NCBI RefSeq assembly: GCF_026107415.2
Contig: NZ_JAPCHX010000001.1
Location: 124,001-188,000 of the forward strand
Length of the DNA stretch: 64,000 nt
Direction: 5' to 3'
Origin: Microbacterium sp. MPKO10
GTDB lineage: Bacteria; Actinomycetota; Actinomycetes; Actinomycetales; Microbacteriaceae
This document shows, in pieces, positions 9,472-17,746 of the stretch (position 1 is the stretch's first letter; each line of letters begins with the position of its first letter). The notes beneath the pieces were generated by a model, which was given only the letters and a program-made list of their open reading frames with translations, was not told the DNA's origin and did no database searches. Position numbers and translations under genes: made by a program.

Positions 9472-9505
9472 CGATGCCGACCGGGTACCTGCCCGGTCGG
9501 CATCG
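9472..9505 (-). promoter_or_regulatory. malE-malF intercistronic hairpin
   Basis: CGATGCCGACCGGG pairs perfectly with CCCGGTCGGCATCG around a 6-nt loop, 6 nt past the malE stop and before malF. There is no T-tract. Such hairpins protect binding-protein mRNA or cause partial termination, giving excess MalE over permeases. The role is inferred. Confidence 0.65.
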
Positions 9506-9510
9506 GGGAA

Positions 9511-10746
9511 TTACTCGCCGTCGATGGCGCTCTGGATGTCGTCGGCCATCGTCGTCCACAGCTCGGCGGGGTCGCCCTTGCCGTTGATGATGTCGGCCTC
9601 GGTCACACCCCAGTACTGCCATACCGCACCCATCTCGGGGATGTTCGGCATCGGGACGCCATTGGCACCGACCTCGCCGAAGGCCGCGGTGATCGGGTCA
9701 GCGCTGGCCTCGTCGAACGCCGCGGTCAGTGCTGGTGCACGGTTGCCAACCTTGTACAGCTCAAGCTGCACGTCTTTCGTGCCGATGTAGTTGGTGAGGA
9801 ACTCCGTGGCCGCGAGCACGTTCTTGCTCTTCGCCGAGACGTAGAAGCCCTGCACGCCGACGAACGGCTGAGCGGGCCCGCTGCCCGGAGCGGGGATCGG
9901 GTCGACGGCGAGGTCGATGCCCGCTTCTTCAGCAGCGCCCACGTTCCACGGGCCGGTGATGAGGAAGGGCGAGTCGCCACTCACGAACTTCTCTTTGGCG
10001 ATGTCGCCGTCGACGGTCGTCGGGAGCAGCCCCGCTGCGCCCTGCTCGGCCAGCCAGTTCGCGAATTCGATGCCGCCATCGTTGCCGATCTGCAGGTCGT
10101 CAGAGTTGTAGCTCCCGTCGTCGTTGGTTCCGAACACCGGGGCGCCGAACGAGGTCTGGAACGGGTAGAGGTGATACGGGTCGCTCTCTTCACCGACCTG
10201 CACAAGGAACGGGAACTCTGTTCCCGCGTCTGTGCCCATCTGCACCATGTCGTCGTAGCTCGCGGGTGCCTCCGGTGCGAGCTCCGTGTTGCGCAGCAGC
10301 GCGATACTCTCGATCGAGTACGGCACGCCGTAGGTCTTGCCGTCGTAGCTCATCGCCGTGATCGCGACGTCCTGGAAGTCACCGGCGGTGTCTCCGAGTT
10401 CGATTGGCTGCACGACGCCGTTCGTCACGAAGTCGCCGAGCCAATCGTGCGCGCCGATCGTGATGTCCGGCCCTTTCCCAGTCGGAACCTGCTGAACGAA
10501 CTGCTCCTGAATCTTGCCGAAGTCTTTCTGAACGAGCTTCACCTTGATGCCCGACTCGTCTTCGAACGCCGCGGCGACATCCTTCAGGACGGGCGCGCGG
10601 TCGGCGTCGACCCACACGGTCAGCGTCGTGGAGCCATCCTTCTCGCTCGCCTCGTCGCTGCCTCCGGACGAGCATCCGGTCAGCGCGAGCGCTGCCACCG
10701 CGGTCATCGCGCCAAGGGCGAGAATGGGGTTCTTCTTCACCGTCAT
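9511..10746 (-). CDS. malE: Maltose/maltodextrin-binding lipoprotein
   Basis: 411 aa. A lipoprotein signal peptide runs MTVKKNPILALGAMTAVAAL to the lipobox LTGC (Cys about 24), then a Ser/Gly linker. The mature part fits solute-binding family 1 (MalE): TLTVWVDADRAPVLKDVAAA, PDITIGAHDWLGDFV, FLITGPWNV, and a C-terminal EMGAVWQYWG. It captures maltodextrin outside the membrane for MalFG. It heads the minus-strand operon and has two LacI-type operators upstream. Confidence 0.92.
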   Translation of the reverse strand: MTVKKNPILALGAMTAVAALALTGCSSGGSDEASEKDGSTTLTVWVDADRAPVLKDVAAAFEDESGIKVKLVQKDFGKIQEQFVQQVPTGKGPDITIGAHDWLGDFVTNGVVQPIELGDTAGDFQDVAITAMSYDGKTYGVPYSIESIALLRNTELAPEAPASYDDMVQMGTDAGTEFPFLVQVGEESDPYHLYPFQTSFGAPVFGTNDDGSYNSDDLQIGNDGGIEFANWLAEQGAAGLLPTTVDGDIAKEKFVSGDSPFLITGPWNVGAAEEAGIDLAVDPIPAPGSGPAQPFVGVQGFYVSAKSKNVLAATEFLTNYIGTKDVQLELYKVGNRAPALTAAFDEASADPITAAFGEVGANGVPMPNIPEMGAVWQYWGVTEADIINGKGDPAELWTTMADDIQSAIDGE

Positions 10747-10820
10747 TGGTGTGCCTTTCGATTGCTGTGTGCCTGTGCGGCTCGTGGTGCTCTTCGTGCA
10801 TGATGCTTGTCACGTTCGAT

Positions 10821-10836
10821 GTGTAAGCGTTTACAC
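10821..10836. promoter_or_regulatory. LacI-family operator (MalR/CRE-like)
   Basis: GTGTAAGCGTTTACAC is a near-perfect dyad matching the LacI/CcpA-type consensus TGWAANCGNTNWCA. It lies 75 bp upstream of malE in the divergent promoter region shared with the alpha-glucosidase gene. The cognate MalR is not obvious in the window. Confidence 0.75.
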
Positions 10837-10917
10837 TATTACATGAGCAATCCCTAAAACACAAGCGCGAGGGTGCAGTTGTCGCGCCAATAGAGGAAGC
10901 TACTCGCGCGCCTCATC

Positions 10918-10931
10918 AGTAAGCGTTTCCA
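10918..10931. promoter_or_regulatory. Second LacI-family operator
   Basis: AGTAAGCGTTTCCA is a degenerate copy of the site at 10821, sharing the central TAAGCGTTT. It lies 31 bp upstream of the alpha-glucosidase start, next to its -10 element. Two spaced sites would suit repression of both divergent units. Confidence 0.55.
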
Positions 10932-10950
10932 TAAATGCCGAATGCTCCCG

Positions 10951-10956
10951 TACAGT
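10951..10956 (+). promoter_or_regulatory. -10 element for a leaderless alpha-glucosidase mRNA
   Basis: TACAGT (TANNNT) ends 6 nt before the ATG at 10963 and no Shine-Dalgarno is present, so transcription would begin at the start codon. Confidence 0.5.
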
Positions 10957-10962
10957 AGTCGC

Positions 10963-12681
10963 ATGACTCATGCCACCGCACATTCACCCGATGCGCCCCT
11001 CGACGCCTCGGCGACCATCGACGGCGCCGAGTGGTGGCGCTCCGCTGTGATCTATCAGATTTATCCGCGCTCGTTCGCCGATGCGAACGGTGACGGCATC
11101 GGCGATCTGCGCGGAATCACCTCACGCCTCGATGCACTGAAGCACCTCGGCATCGATGCGATCTGGCTCTCACCGTTCTTCGCCTCACCGCAGAAGGACG
11201 CCGGCTACGACGTTGCCGATTACCGCGCCGTCGACCCACTCTTCGGCACGCTCGACGACTTTGATGAGATGACTCAGGCTGCGCACACCCGCGGCATCCG
11301 GGTCATCGTCGATCTCGTCCCCAACCATTCCTCCGACCAGCACGAATGGTTTCAGCAGGCACTCGCCGCACAGCCCGGATCGCCAGAGCGCGCTCGGTAC
11401 ATGTTCCGTGACGGGCGGGGGCCGAACGGCGATACAGCACCCAACAACTGGGAGTCCATCTTCGGAGGGCCGGCCTGGACGCGCATTGTCGACGATGACG
11501 GCACACCGGGCCAGTGGTACCTGCACCTGTTCGATTCCAGCCAGCCCGACTTCGACTGGTCGAATGCCGATGTGCGTGCCATGTTCCGCGACGTACTGCG
11601 TTTCTGGCTCGACCGGGGCGTCGACGGGTTCCGTATCGACGTCGCGCACGGTCTGGTCAAGGCGGACGGCCTCCCCGACTACACCCCGCCGCAGAGCGCC
11701 GGGAGCATGGGCGGCACAGGCAAAGCGGATGCTGACCTGCCGCCGTATTTCGGGCAAGACGGAGTTCACGAGATCTACCGGGAATGGCATCAGGTTCTCA
11801 CCGAGTACGACGGCGAACGCGTGCTCTGCGCCGAGGCCTGGGTAGATCCGCTGTCGACGATGGCGCTGTGGGTGCGTCCAGACGAGATGCAGCAGGCCTT
11901 CAACTTCCCCTACCTCGAGACCCCGTGGAACGGGCCTGCGTTGCGCGCCGTCATCGACGAGTCGATCGCCGCGTTCTCTGCGGTCGGCGCGCCGAGCACC
12001 TGGGTGCTCTCGAACCACGATGTCGTCCGCCACGCCTCGCGCCTCGCGCTGACCGAGGACAATCCGCAGGGCCACGGCATCGGACCGAAGACCACGGACC
12101 GTCCGGACACGGAGCTGGGGCTGCGGCGTGCACGCGCAGCATCCGCTCTCATGCTTGCCCTTCCGGGCGGCGCCTATCTCTATCAGGGTGAAGAGCTCGG
12201 GCTGCCCGAAGCGATCGACCTGCCCGATGATGCGCGGCAGGACCCGACGTGGTTCCGCACGCACGGCACCCGCTACGGTCGAGACGGGTGCCGCGTGCCG
12301 CTCCCGTGGGAGCCCGGCGCACCGGCATACGGGTTCAGCGAGACAGGTGCGTCTTGGCTTCCGCAGCCCGCCGATTGGGATGCCTACGCTCGCGCCAGCC
12401 AACTCGGCGACCCCGCCTCGACACTCGAGTTCTACAGCCGAGCGCTTTGGCTGCGCGCCACCCATCAGCTCGGGCTCGGTGCCCTTGAGTGGCACGACGC
12501 GGGTGACGACAGCATCCTCTGGTTCGCCAACGGCCCGGTCACGGTCGTCGCCAATACGGGTGACTCGGATGCTGCCACGCCGACGTCTCTCATTGAAGCC
12601 ACGCGGATCCTCACCAGCGTTCCGCTGTCGGGTGACGACGTCATCCCGGCGGACACAACGGTCTGGTACCTGACGCCGTAG
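10963..12681 (+). CDS. Alpha-glucosidase, GH13 (oligo-1,6-glucosidase type)
   Basis: 572 aa from the ATG at 10963, chosen because a -10 box lies 7 nt upstream. An in-frame ATG at 10942 also lacks a ribosome site. GH13 regions are in order: VIYQIYPRSFADANGDGIGD, VDLVPNHSS, nucleophile in DGFRIDVAHG, acid/base in LCAEAWVDP, and VLSNHDVVRH. The QIYPRSF-to-GIGDL pattern is typical of exo-acting alpha-glucosidases and trehalose-6-phosphate hydrolases. It is cytoplasmic and would complete maltodextrin breakdown after MalEFG uptake. It is divergent from malE. Confidence 0.88.
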   Translation: MTHATAHSPDAPLDASATIDGAEWWRSAVIYQIYPRSFADANGDGIGDLRGITSRLDALKHLGIDAIWLSPFFASPQKDAGYDVADYRAVDPLFGTLDDFDEMTQAAHTRGIRVIVDLVPNHSSDQHEWFQQALAAQPGSPERARYMFRDGRGPNGDTAPNNWESIFGGPAWTRIVDDDGTPGQWYLHLFDSSQPDFDWSNADVRAMFRDVLRFWLDRGVDGFRIDVAHGLVKADGLPDYTPPQSAGSMGGTGKADADLPPYFGQDGVHEIYREWHQVLTEYDGERVLCAEAWVDPLSTMALWVRPDEMQQAFNFPYLETPWNGPALRAVIDESIAAFSAVGAPSTWVLSNHDVVRHASRLALTEDNPQGHGIGPKTTDRPDTELGLRRARAASALMLALPGGAYLYQGEELGLPEAIDLPDDARQDPTWFRTHGTRYGRDGCRVPLPWEPGAPAYGFSETGASWLPQPADWDAYARASQLGDPASTLEFYSRALWLRATHQLGLGALEWHDAGDDSILWFANGPVTVVANTGDSDAATPTSLIEATRILTSVPLSGDDVIPADTTVWYLTP

Positions 12682-12684
12682 AGG

Positions 12685-12712
12685 GTGAGGTGCCGCCGCG
12701 GCGGCGCCTCAC
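12685..12712. terminator. Hairpin after the alpha-glucosidase gene
   Basis: GTGAGG-TGCCGCC pairs with GGCGGCG-CCTCAC with one G-T pair, starting 4 nt after the stop. There is no T-tract. Probably a terminator. Confidence 0.55.
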
Positions 12713-12757
12713 TCGAGCCCGGCGCTTCACCTCACACAGACTTCACCCCACACAGCA

Positions 12758-12778
12758 GAAAACCCGGCCGGAGCCGGG
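12758..12778 (-). terminator. Intrinsic terminator of the M23 peptidase gene
   Basis: On the minus strand, CCCGGC-TCCG-GCCGGG is followed directly by TTTT, about 22 nt past the stop at 12801. Confidence 0.75.
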
Positions 12779-12800
12779 AGAGTGATGACGAGTGCCGTGC

Positions 12801-14453
12801 TTAGTTGGTGTTTTCGTAGAGCCACGCGAGCGGGTCGACGTGCGTGGTTCCGTTGATGAGGATCTCCAGGTGCAGGTGGGCACCGGTCGAGATTCCCGTG
12901 CTCCCGGTCTTGCCGATGATCTGGCCGACCGAGACGTGGTCGCCGACCTGCACCGTGCGTGAACCGGGGATCATGTGCCCGTAGAGGCTATGGATCATCT
13001 GGCCGTCGATGACGTGCTCGATAACGATCTTGACGCCAAAGCCGCCGCCGGCGTCGGTCGACTCGACGACAACGCCATCGGCGATCGACTGGATGGGCGC
13101 CCCGTAGCCGGGGTTGAAGTCCTGGCCGAGGTGGTTCGTCGAGCAACCAAGCGAGCAGCCGGCGCGGGGGCCGTAACCGCTGCCGATGTGCACGCCGACG
13201 GAGAACGGCCACTGAACTGTTCCGTTCGGATCGTTCGTGAACGTATCTTCGGGGTTGATCCCGAGCGAGGTCGCGGTCTGAGCAGCCGACAGCGCGCCGT
13301 AGGTGTCACGGTGAACGCTGAGATCGGCTGATGCTGTGTTCACCATCGACTGCGCGTCGCCCGGCGCCGACGTCTGCGATGCCACGAGCGCCTCACGCTT
13401 CTGCGCCTGCACATCGTCTGCGCTCAGCAGGGCGTTGGCGGGGATGGACGTGGCAACGGTCATGAGGCCGACGGCGAGGAGAGCGCTGATGCTCATGGTC
13501 TTCGCGGCGATGCGGCGAATGGAACGCGGCGGGCGCGGTGCCTCGATGGGGTCCGACGACGAAGCGCCGTGACGTCCGCGGCGGTCGGCGGCGGGCTCAG
13601 CAGACTCGTCACGGGTCGGGGTCTCGGCCTCGTCCGCGGAGTCCGTCGACGTGTCGACAGGCTCGTCCTCAACGGGCTCGTCCGGCACCGATGACTCGTC
13701 GATCGGGAATGCGCCGGCAATGATCTGCTCGAACGACTCGGTCGTTGTCGGGACAGCGTCGGGAGCGACCTCGTGAGCCTCCGCGTCGACCGGCTCAGCA
13801 TCCGCGTTCTCAGCATTCGCTGCCGATGCCTCGGGGGTCCAGATCTCTGCGGGCTCGGACACCATCGGTCCGGCGTCTGGCTCGGAACTGTTTTCAGGCG
13901 TGTGAAGGGCGCTCGTGCCGTCTGTCTCGGCCAGCTCGGCCGGTTCAGCCTCGATGACCTCTTCCGTGCCCTCAGTTGTCGCGGTGGCGGCGTCGAAAAT
14001 GTCTGCGAGCTGCCGCCCTGCGTCGCTGTCGCTGCGGGGCGCTATTGCCTCGCTCGCGGCGACCTCTTGGATCTCCTCGTCACGGGTCGGCTCCGCGATG
14101 GCCTGCTCTGCGCTGCCCGGTGCCGCAGTGCGCCGACGGCCGCGCCGCGTAAGAGGAGGCTCGGCAGGAGCGTCCGGCTGTGACGACAGAGCCGATGACA
14201 GGCCGTGTGAGCGGGGCTCGGATGCCGCACGGCGCTCGCGGCGCGTCAGGAACTCCGTGTTGGCCGGCGTCGTCGATGACGAACCGTCAACCAGATCGGC
14301 AACCCCTGACGACTGCGCCTGCATACGCGCGGCCTGCGCCTCACGCTCACGGCGAGCCCGACGCGATTCGAATGCGGCTCCTGTGTGAGGGGTCGATGCG
14401 GTGCCCGAGGGGTCGAGAACAGATTTGTTCTCTTCAGAGGCACGGCTCGACAC
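12801..14453 (-). CDS. Membrane-anchored M23 (LytM-type) peptidase
   Basis: 550 aa, GTG start at 14453. Residues 1-310 are a long acidic, low-complexity segment rich in Glu, Ala and Pro. One membrane segment follows (about 315-338, ISALLAVGLMTVATSIPANA). The C-terminal extracytoplasmic M23 domain (about 425-545) has zinc ligands in NHLGQDF and HLHLEI, plus GSGYGPR and TGSTGISTGAHLH. It would cut peptidoglycan cross-bridges or act as a hydrolase activator. The very long cytoplasmic N-region is unusual. The gene has a structured leader of about 200 nt upstream and a clear terminator, so it is monocistronic. Confidence 0.85.
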   Translation of the reverse strand: MSSRASEENKSVLDPSGTASTPHTGAAFESRRARREREAQAARMQAQSSGVADLVDGSSSTTPANTEFLTRRERRAASEPRSHGLSSALSSQPDAPAEPPLTRRGRRRTAAPGSAEQAIAEPTRDEEIQEVAASEAIAPRSDSDAGRQLADIFDAATATTEGTEEVIEAEPAELAETDGTSALHTPENSSEPDAGPMVSEPAEIWTPEASAANAENADAEPVDAEAHEVAPDAVPTTTESFEQIIAGAFPIDESSVPDEPVEDEPVDTSTDSADEAETPTRDESAEPAADRRGRHGASSSDPIEAPRPPRSIRRIAAKTMSISALLAVGLMTVATSIPANALLSADDVQAQKREALVASQTSAPGDAQSMVNTASADLSVHRDTYGALSAAQTATSLGINPEDTFTNDPNGTVQWPFSVGVHIGSGYGPRAGCSLGCSTNHLGQDFNPGYGAPIQSIADGVVVESTDAGGGFGVKIVIEHVIDGQMIHSLYGHMIPGSRTVQVGDHVSVGQIIGKTGSTGISTGAHLHLEILINGTTHVDPLAWLYENTN

Positions 14454-14660
14454 AGGCAGACGGACTTTCTTCGCTAGGGGGCACAGCTGTCGCTACGCAC
14501 GACAATGGGGGCTGTCGTTTTGTAACGGATTGGTAAACAGTAGCAAAGGGAGGCTGAATATTTCCAGACCGCGACGCGTGTTTGTGAAGTCCCCCAAAGG
14601 GGGAACAACGCACCTCAGGGCTTCTCGCCTGTCATGACGGGCGAGAACGCCAGCCAGACA
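14454..14660 (-). promoter_or_regulatory. Structured leader upstream of the M23 gene
   Basis: Minus-strand leader with two hairpins: GGCGAGAA/TTCTCGCC at 14622-14646 (9-nt loop) and TCCCCC-TTT-GGGGGA at 14590-14604. Closer to the gene are GTTAC and TTTACC elements near 14530, spaced like an MtrA box, and a poor ribosome site. The layout suggests post-transcriptional or MtrA-type control of a cell-wall hydrolase. I do not recognise it as a named riboswitch. The rest of the gap to 14940 shows only promoter-like sequence for the next gene. Confidence 0.35.
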
Positions 14661-14940
14661 AATTTTCCACTCGGGCCATAACCTTCAAGTGTTAGTTCAA
14701 AGAATGCGCGTGCTGGCGCCACGGCAAACATGCGACCGGATGCTGTGTCTAGAGACCCGTGATCGGCGTTATCCCGCGTTGTCCGCACCTGCTCGTCTCA
14801 CCGAATCCCGTGATGAAGAACGTCCCCTTGCATCACACACGACTCCCGAGAACACTGGGGAGTGTTCCGACGTCGTGAACGTTCGCTCTGCACCGAGGCG
14901 TCACAGCGATCCTCGGTCGCACCCGATGAGAGGAGAGCAT

Positions 14941-15486
14941 ATGAGCACGACAGGTAAGAAGGTGGCGGTTCTCGCCACGAACGGTTTCGAAGACAGCGAG
15001 CTGACCAGCCCCTGGAAGGCGCTCGTCGACGCGGGAGCCATCCCCACGATGGTCGCTCCGATTGCCGACAGCATCACGGGCAAAAACGGACATGCGCAGG
15101 ATGTCGACATGCTTGTTCGCGAGGCGAAGCCCTACGATTTCGACGCCCTGCTGCTGCCGGGCGGCGTGGTGAATGCCGATAGCCTCCGGCTCGACCACGA
15201 CGCCGTCGCGTTTGCGCGGGGCATTTTCGAGCAGCACAAGCCCGTCGGCGTCATCTGCCACGGAGCATGGATTCTCGCCGACGCGGATGTCCTCGCGGGC
15301 CGGACGCTGACGAGTTACCCGAGCCTCCGGACGGATCTGACGAACGCGGGAGCCACGTGGGTCGATCAGGAGGTCGTCGTTGATCAGGGGCTTGTCTCCA
15401 GCCGAACGCCCGATGATCTTCCGGCGTTCAACGACAAGCTCGTAGAAGAGGTCGGCGAGGGCCAGCACAGCGGTCAGACGACCTGA
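14941..15486 (+). CDS. DJ-1/PfpI family protein (YhbO/PfpI-like)
   Basis: 181 aa from the ATG at 14941, which has GAGAGGAG just upstream. Longer in-frame starts have no such site. The fold is the class I glutamine-amidotransferase-like PfpI family: VAVLATNGFEDSELTSPWKA, LLLPGGVVNAD, and the nucleophile elbow VGVICHGAWIL with Cys about 104. Family members act as glyoxalase/deglycase or stress-protective enzymes. It ends next to the convergent LysR gene with no intergenic space. Confidence 0.88.
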   Translation: MSTTGKKVAVLATNGFEDSELTSPWKALVDAGAIPTMVAPIADSITGKNGHAQDVDMLVREAKPYDFDALLLPGGVVNADSLRLDHDAVAFARGIFEQHKPVGVICHGAWILADADVLAGRTLTSYPSLRTDLTNAGATWVDQEVVVDQGLVSSRTPDDLPAFNDKLVEEVGEGQHSGQTT

Positions 15487-16431
15487 TCAGACTGTGCGCT
15501 CAGAGGCTTCCAGAACGTGCACGGGCGACGGGGGTTCTTCCCACCGCGCGGCCTCAGCCAGGCATTCGCGGAAGGCACGGACCGCCGGATGCGCGCTTCG
15601 CCCGGCTCGCACCGCTGTGAACAGCATCCGCTGAGGGTCACCGGGCAACCCGAAGATCTGCGTGCCACCCAGATATTGAGCGGCAATCAGCGCCGGAATG
15701 AAGGCGACGGCGTGCCCGGTCCGCGCCAGGTGTGCGTGCATGAGCGGGTCCGGGGTATCGAAACGGACAGTCGGCTCAAACCCGGCGGCGCGGCACTCCA
15801 TGCGCGCCCAGGCTCCGGTGGGCGCACCCACCGGGTCGAACGCCCACGGAGCATCGGCCAGGTCGCGCAACACGCGCGGACGCGTGCTCAGGGGGCCGCT
15901 CTGTGGCAGAACGAGCCTGAGAGGGTCGCTGAGCAACTCAGCGCGGTCGACGCCGTCGCGCACTGGCTCCGGCATCCCCGGATACTCCTCCCCGAGAATG
16001 AGGTCGAAGTCGTGCGAGAGCAGCCCGTCGAAGGCGGGACCCACCTCGCGCTGCGTGATCTCCACTGTCACGTCCGGGTGCCGCTCGGCCATGAGGGTCA
16101 GCGCCGTCGGAGCGAACGACAGCACAACGGTCTGAAACGACGCCACTTTCAGCGTGCCGCTCACGCGTTGATTCGCCGTTGCGAGTTCGGCTTCGGCTCG
16201 CTCGAGCTGCGCGAGAACCTCCTCGGTGTGGGCAACGAGCGTCAGGGCCTCGTCGGTGAGCCGGACCCGGCGTCCGACTCGCTCCAGCAGCGTCACACGG
16301 CATTCGCGCTCCAGCAGGGACAGCTGCTGCGATATCGCAGACGGCGTGTACGAGAGCGCACGCGCCACTTCGGCCAGCGTGCCGAGACGGTGCAGCTCTC
16401 GCAGCATCCGCAGTCGTGACAGTGACAGCAT
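15487..16431 (-). CDS. LysR-family regulator of the EamA exporter
   Basis: 314 aa from the ATG at 16431, which has GGGAGG 6 nt upstream. The ATG at 16449 lacks a site. HTH residues about 1-60 include LRELHRLGTLAEVARALSY and SAISQQLSLLERECRVTLLER. A substrate-binding domain follows. It is divergent from a RhtA/EamA exporter across a 120-bp gap containing a dyad, the usual layout for a LysR protein that controls amino-acid or metabolite efflux. Confidence 0.87.
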   Translation of the reverse strand: MLSLSRLRMLRELHRLGTLAEVARALSYTPSAISQQLSLLERECRVTLLERVGRRVRLTDEALTLVAHTEEVLAQLERAEAELATANQRVSGTLKVASFQTVVLSFAPTALTLMAERHPDVTVEITQREVGPAFDGLLSHDFDLILGEEYPGMPEPVRDGVDRAELLSDPLRLVLPQSGPLSTRPRVLRDLADAPWAFDPVGAPTGAWARMECRAAGFEPTVRFDTPDPLMHAHLARTGHAVAFIPALIAAQYLGGTQIFGLPGDPQRMLFTAVRAGRSAHPAVRAFRECLAEAARWEEPPSPVHVLEASERTV

Positions 16432-16452
16432 GAGCACCCTCCCGTTCATTTA

Positions 16453-16480
16453 GTTCACCTAATGCTAATAGGTAATGAAC
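16453..16480. promoter_or_regulatory. LysR operator candidate
   Basis: GTTCA at 16453 and TGAAC at 16476 are inverted, and CCTA/TAGG lie inside. The two dyads have slightly different centres. The site lies in the divergent promoter of the LysR and EamA genes. Confidence 0.45.
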
Positions 16481-16521
16481 GATCGCTAGACTTAAGTTTT
16501 GGTCCGGGCGACGCTGGAGGC

Positions 16522-16560
16522 ATGCACACGCTTCTCCGCAATCCGGTGTCTGATGACTGA
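16522..16560 (+). CDS. 12-codon upstream ORF overlapping the EamA start
   Basis: ATG at 16522 with an ideal GGAGG upstream encodes MHTLLRNPVSDD. Its TGA at 16558-16560 lies 3 nt inside the EamA coding start (ATG at 16553), which itself has no good ribosome site. The arrangement fits translational coupling through a leader peptide. Confidence 0.45.
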   Translation: MHTLLRNPVSDD

Positions 16561-17491
16561 TGCACGGCGCTCAGCGTCCGGCGTCGCGCTCGTTCTCGGC
16601 TCCTGCGTCTCGCTGCAGTTCGGCGCTGCTTTGGCCACGCAGCTCTTTCCTGACCTCGGATCCTGGGGAGTGACGGCGCTGCGCCTCGGCATCGCCGCCT
16701 TGGTCATGCTTCTCGTGGCACGGCCGCGTGTTCGCTCGTGGACCGGTGGGCAGTGGCGCGGAGTGATCGTCCTCGGCATCGCGATGGCGGGAATGAAAGG
16801 CTTCTTCTACGCATCCATCGGGCTCATTCCGCTGAGTGCCGCCGTCACGATCGAGTTCGTCGGCCCGCTGCTGCTCTCTGCACTTCTCTCAGGGCGTCGG
16901 CTCGATGCACTCTGGCTGGCGATCGCGGCTCTGGGTCTCGCCGCCATCGGCGTTGAGAGCATGGCCGGTGTCACCGCCCTCGACCCCCTTGGCGTCGCGT
17001 TCGCGCTGATCGCCGCGGTCTTCTGGATGGGCTACATTCTCGCCAGCGCGCGTGTTGGTAGCAGCGTTCCCGGTCCGTCTGGCCTCGCTGTGGCGCTGGT
17101 AATCTCTGCGCTGGTCGTGCTGCCGTTCGGACTGCCCGGCATCGTGGCCGCAACGTTCGACGCCCGGGTGATCATCCTGGCGATCGCAACAGCGGTGCTC
17201 GCCTCAGCGCTCCCCTACTCGCTCGAGCTGTCTGCGCTGCGACGACTCCCACGTCACGTCTTCAGCATTCTGCTCAGCCTCGAGCCCGTCGCCGCCGCAT
17301 TCGTCGGGTGGATGCTACTGCAGCAGCCCTCGGGACTGCTTCGGTTGACGGCCATCGCGCTGGTGATCGTCGCGAGCCTGGGCACCACGATCTCTAATAC
17401 GGCGCGTCCTACACCTCCTACAGCGAGGACGCGATCGTCCCGTCGAGAGAGAACATCCCCGAGCGCTGTCGGTGCGAGACGCGGCGAATGA
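16553..17491 (+). CDS. EamA/RhtA-type drug/metabolite exporter
   Basis: 312 aa from the ATG at 16553. Upstream extension to a TTG at 16499 adds non-hydrophobic residues. About ten membrane segments form two EamA repeats (about 8-130 and 145-280), with GMKGFFYASIGLIPLSAAVT and the C-terminal ILLSLEPVAAAFVGW typical of RhtA homoserine/threonine exporters. It sits in the plasma membrane and exports a small metabolite. The divergent LysR gene is its likely regulator. The last 35 residues are a polar Arg/Thr-rich tail. Confidence 0.85.
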   Translation: MTDARRSASGVALVLGSCVSLQFGAALATQLFPDLGSWGVTALRLGIAALVMLLVARPRVRSWTGGQWRGVIVLGIAMAGMKGFFYASIGLIPLSAAVTIEFVGPLLLSALLSGRRLDALWLAIAALGLAAIGVESMAGVTALDPLGVAFALIAAVFWMGYILASARVGSSVPGPSGLAVALVISALVVLPFGLPGIVAATFDARVIILAIATAVLASALPYSLELSALRRLPRHVFSILLSLEPVAAAFVGWMLLQQPSGLLRLTAIALVIVASLGTTISNTARPTPPTARTRSSRRERTSPSAVGARRGE

Positions 17492-17565
17492 TGCAGCCAC
17501 CTATCGAGCGCAGCGTCAGCTACGTCGCGACTCAGACGTCAACGATGTCCCGACTCAGAAAAAAG

Positions 17566-17647
17566 TGGCGAGTGAGGGATTCGAACCCCCGAAGTCGATG
17601 ACAGCTGATTTACAGTCAGATCCCTTTGGCCGCTTGGGTAACTCGCC
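17566..17647 (-). tRNA. tRNA-Tyr (GTA)
   Basis: 82-nt class II tRNA with a long variable arm, acceptor GGCGAGT/ACTCGCC and anticodon stem TCTGA/TCAG around CTGTAAA (GTA). A TTTTTT run starts 3 nt after the discriminator base and probably terminates transcription. Confidence 0.93.
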
Positions 17648-17746
17648 AGGGGCGCGCTCGACCAAACTTGTACAGCCAACCGAAGGCGCCACAGAAATAT
17701 TAGCCGTTCAGACGGCGTGGACGAAATCGGGCCACGCCGCGCAGAA

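Noticed and set aside
9370-10803. 477-aa plus-strand frame opposite malE
   Set aside because: Shadow frame; malE has a lipobox and family motifs.
14454-14660. c-di-AMP (ydaO) riboswitch upstream of the M23 gene
   Set aside because: The gene context fits, but the conserved ydaO core segments could not be recognised.
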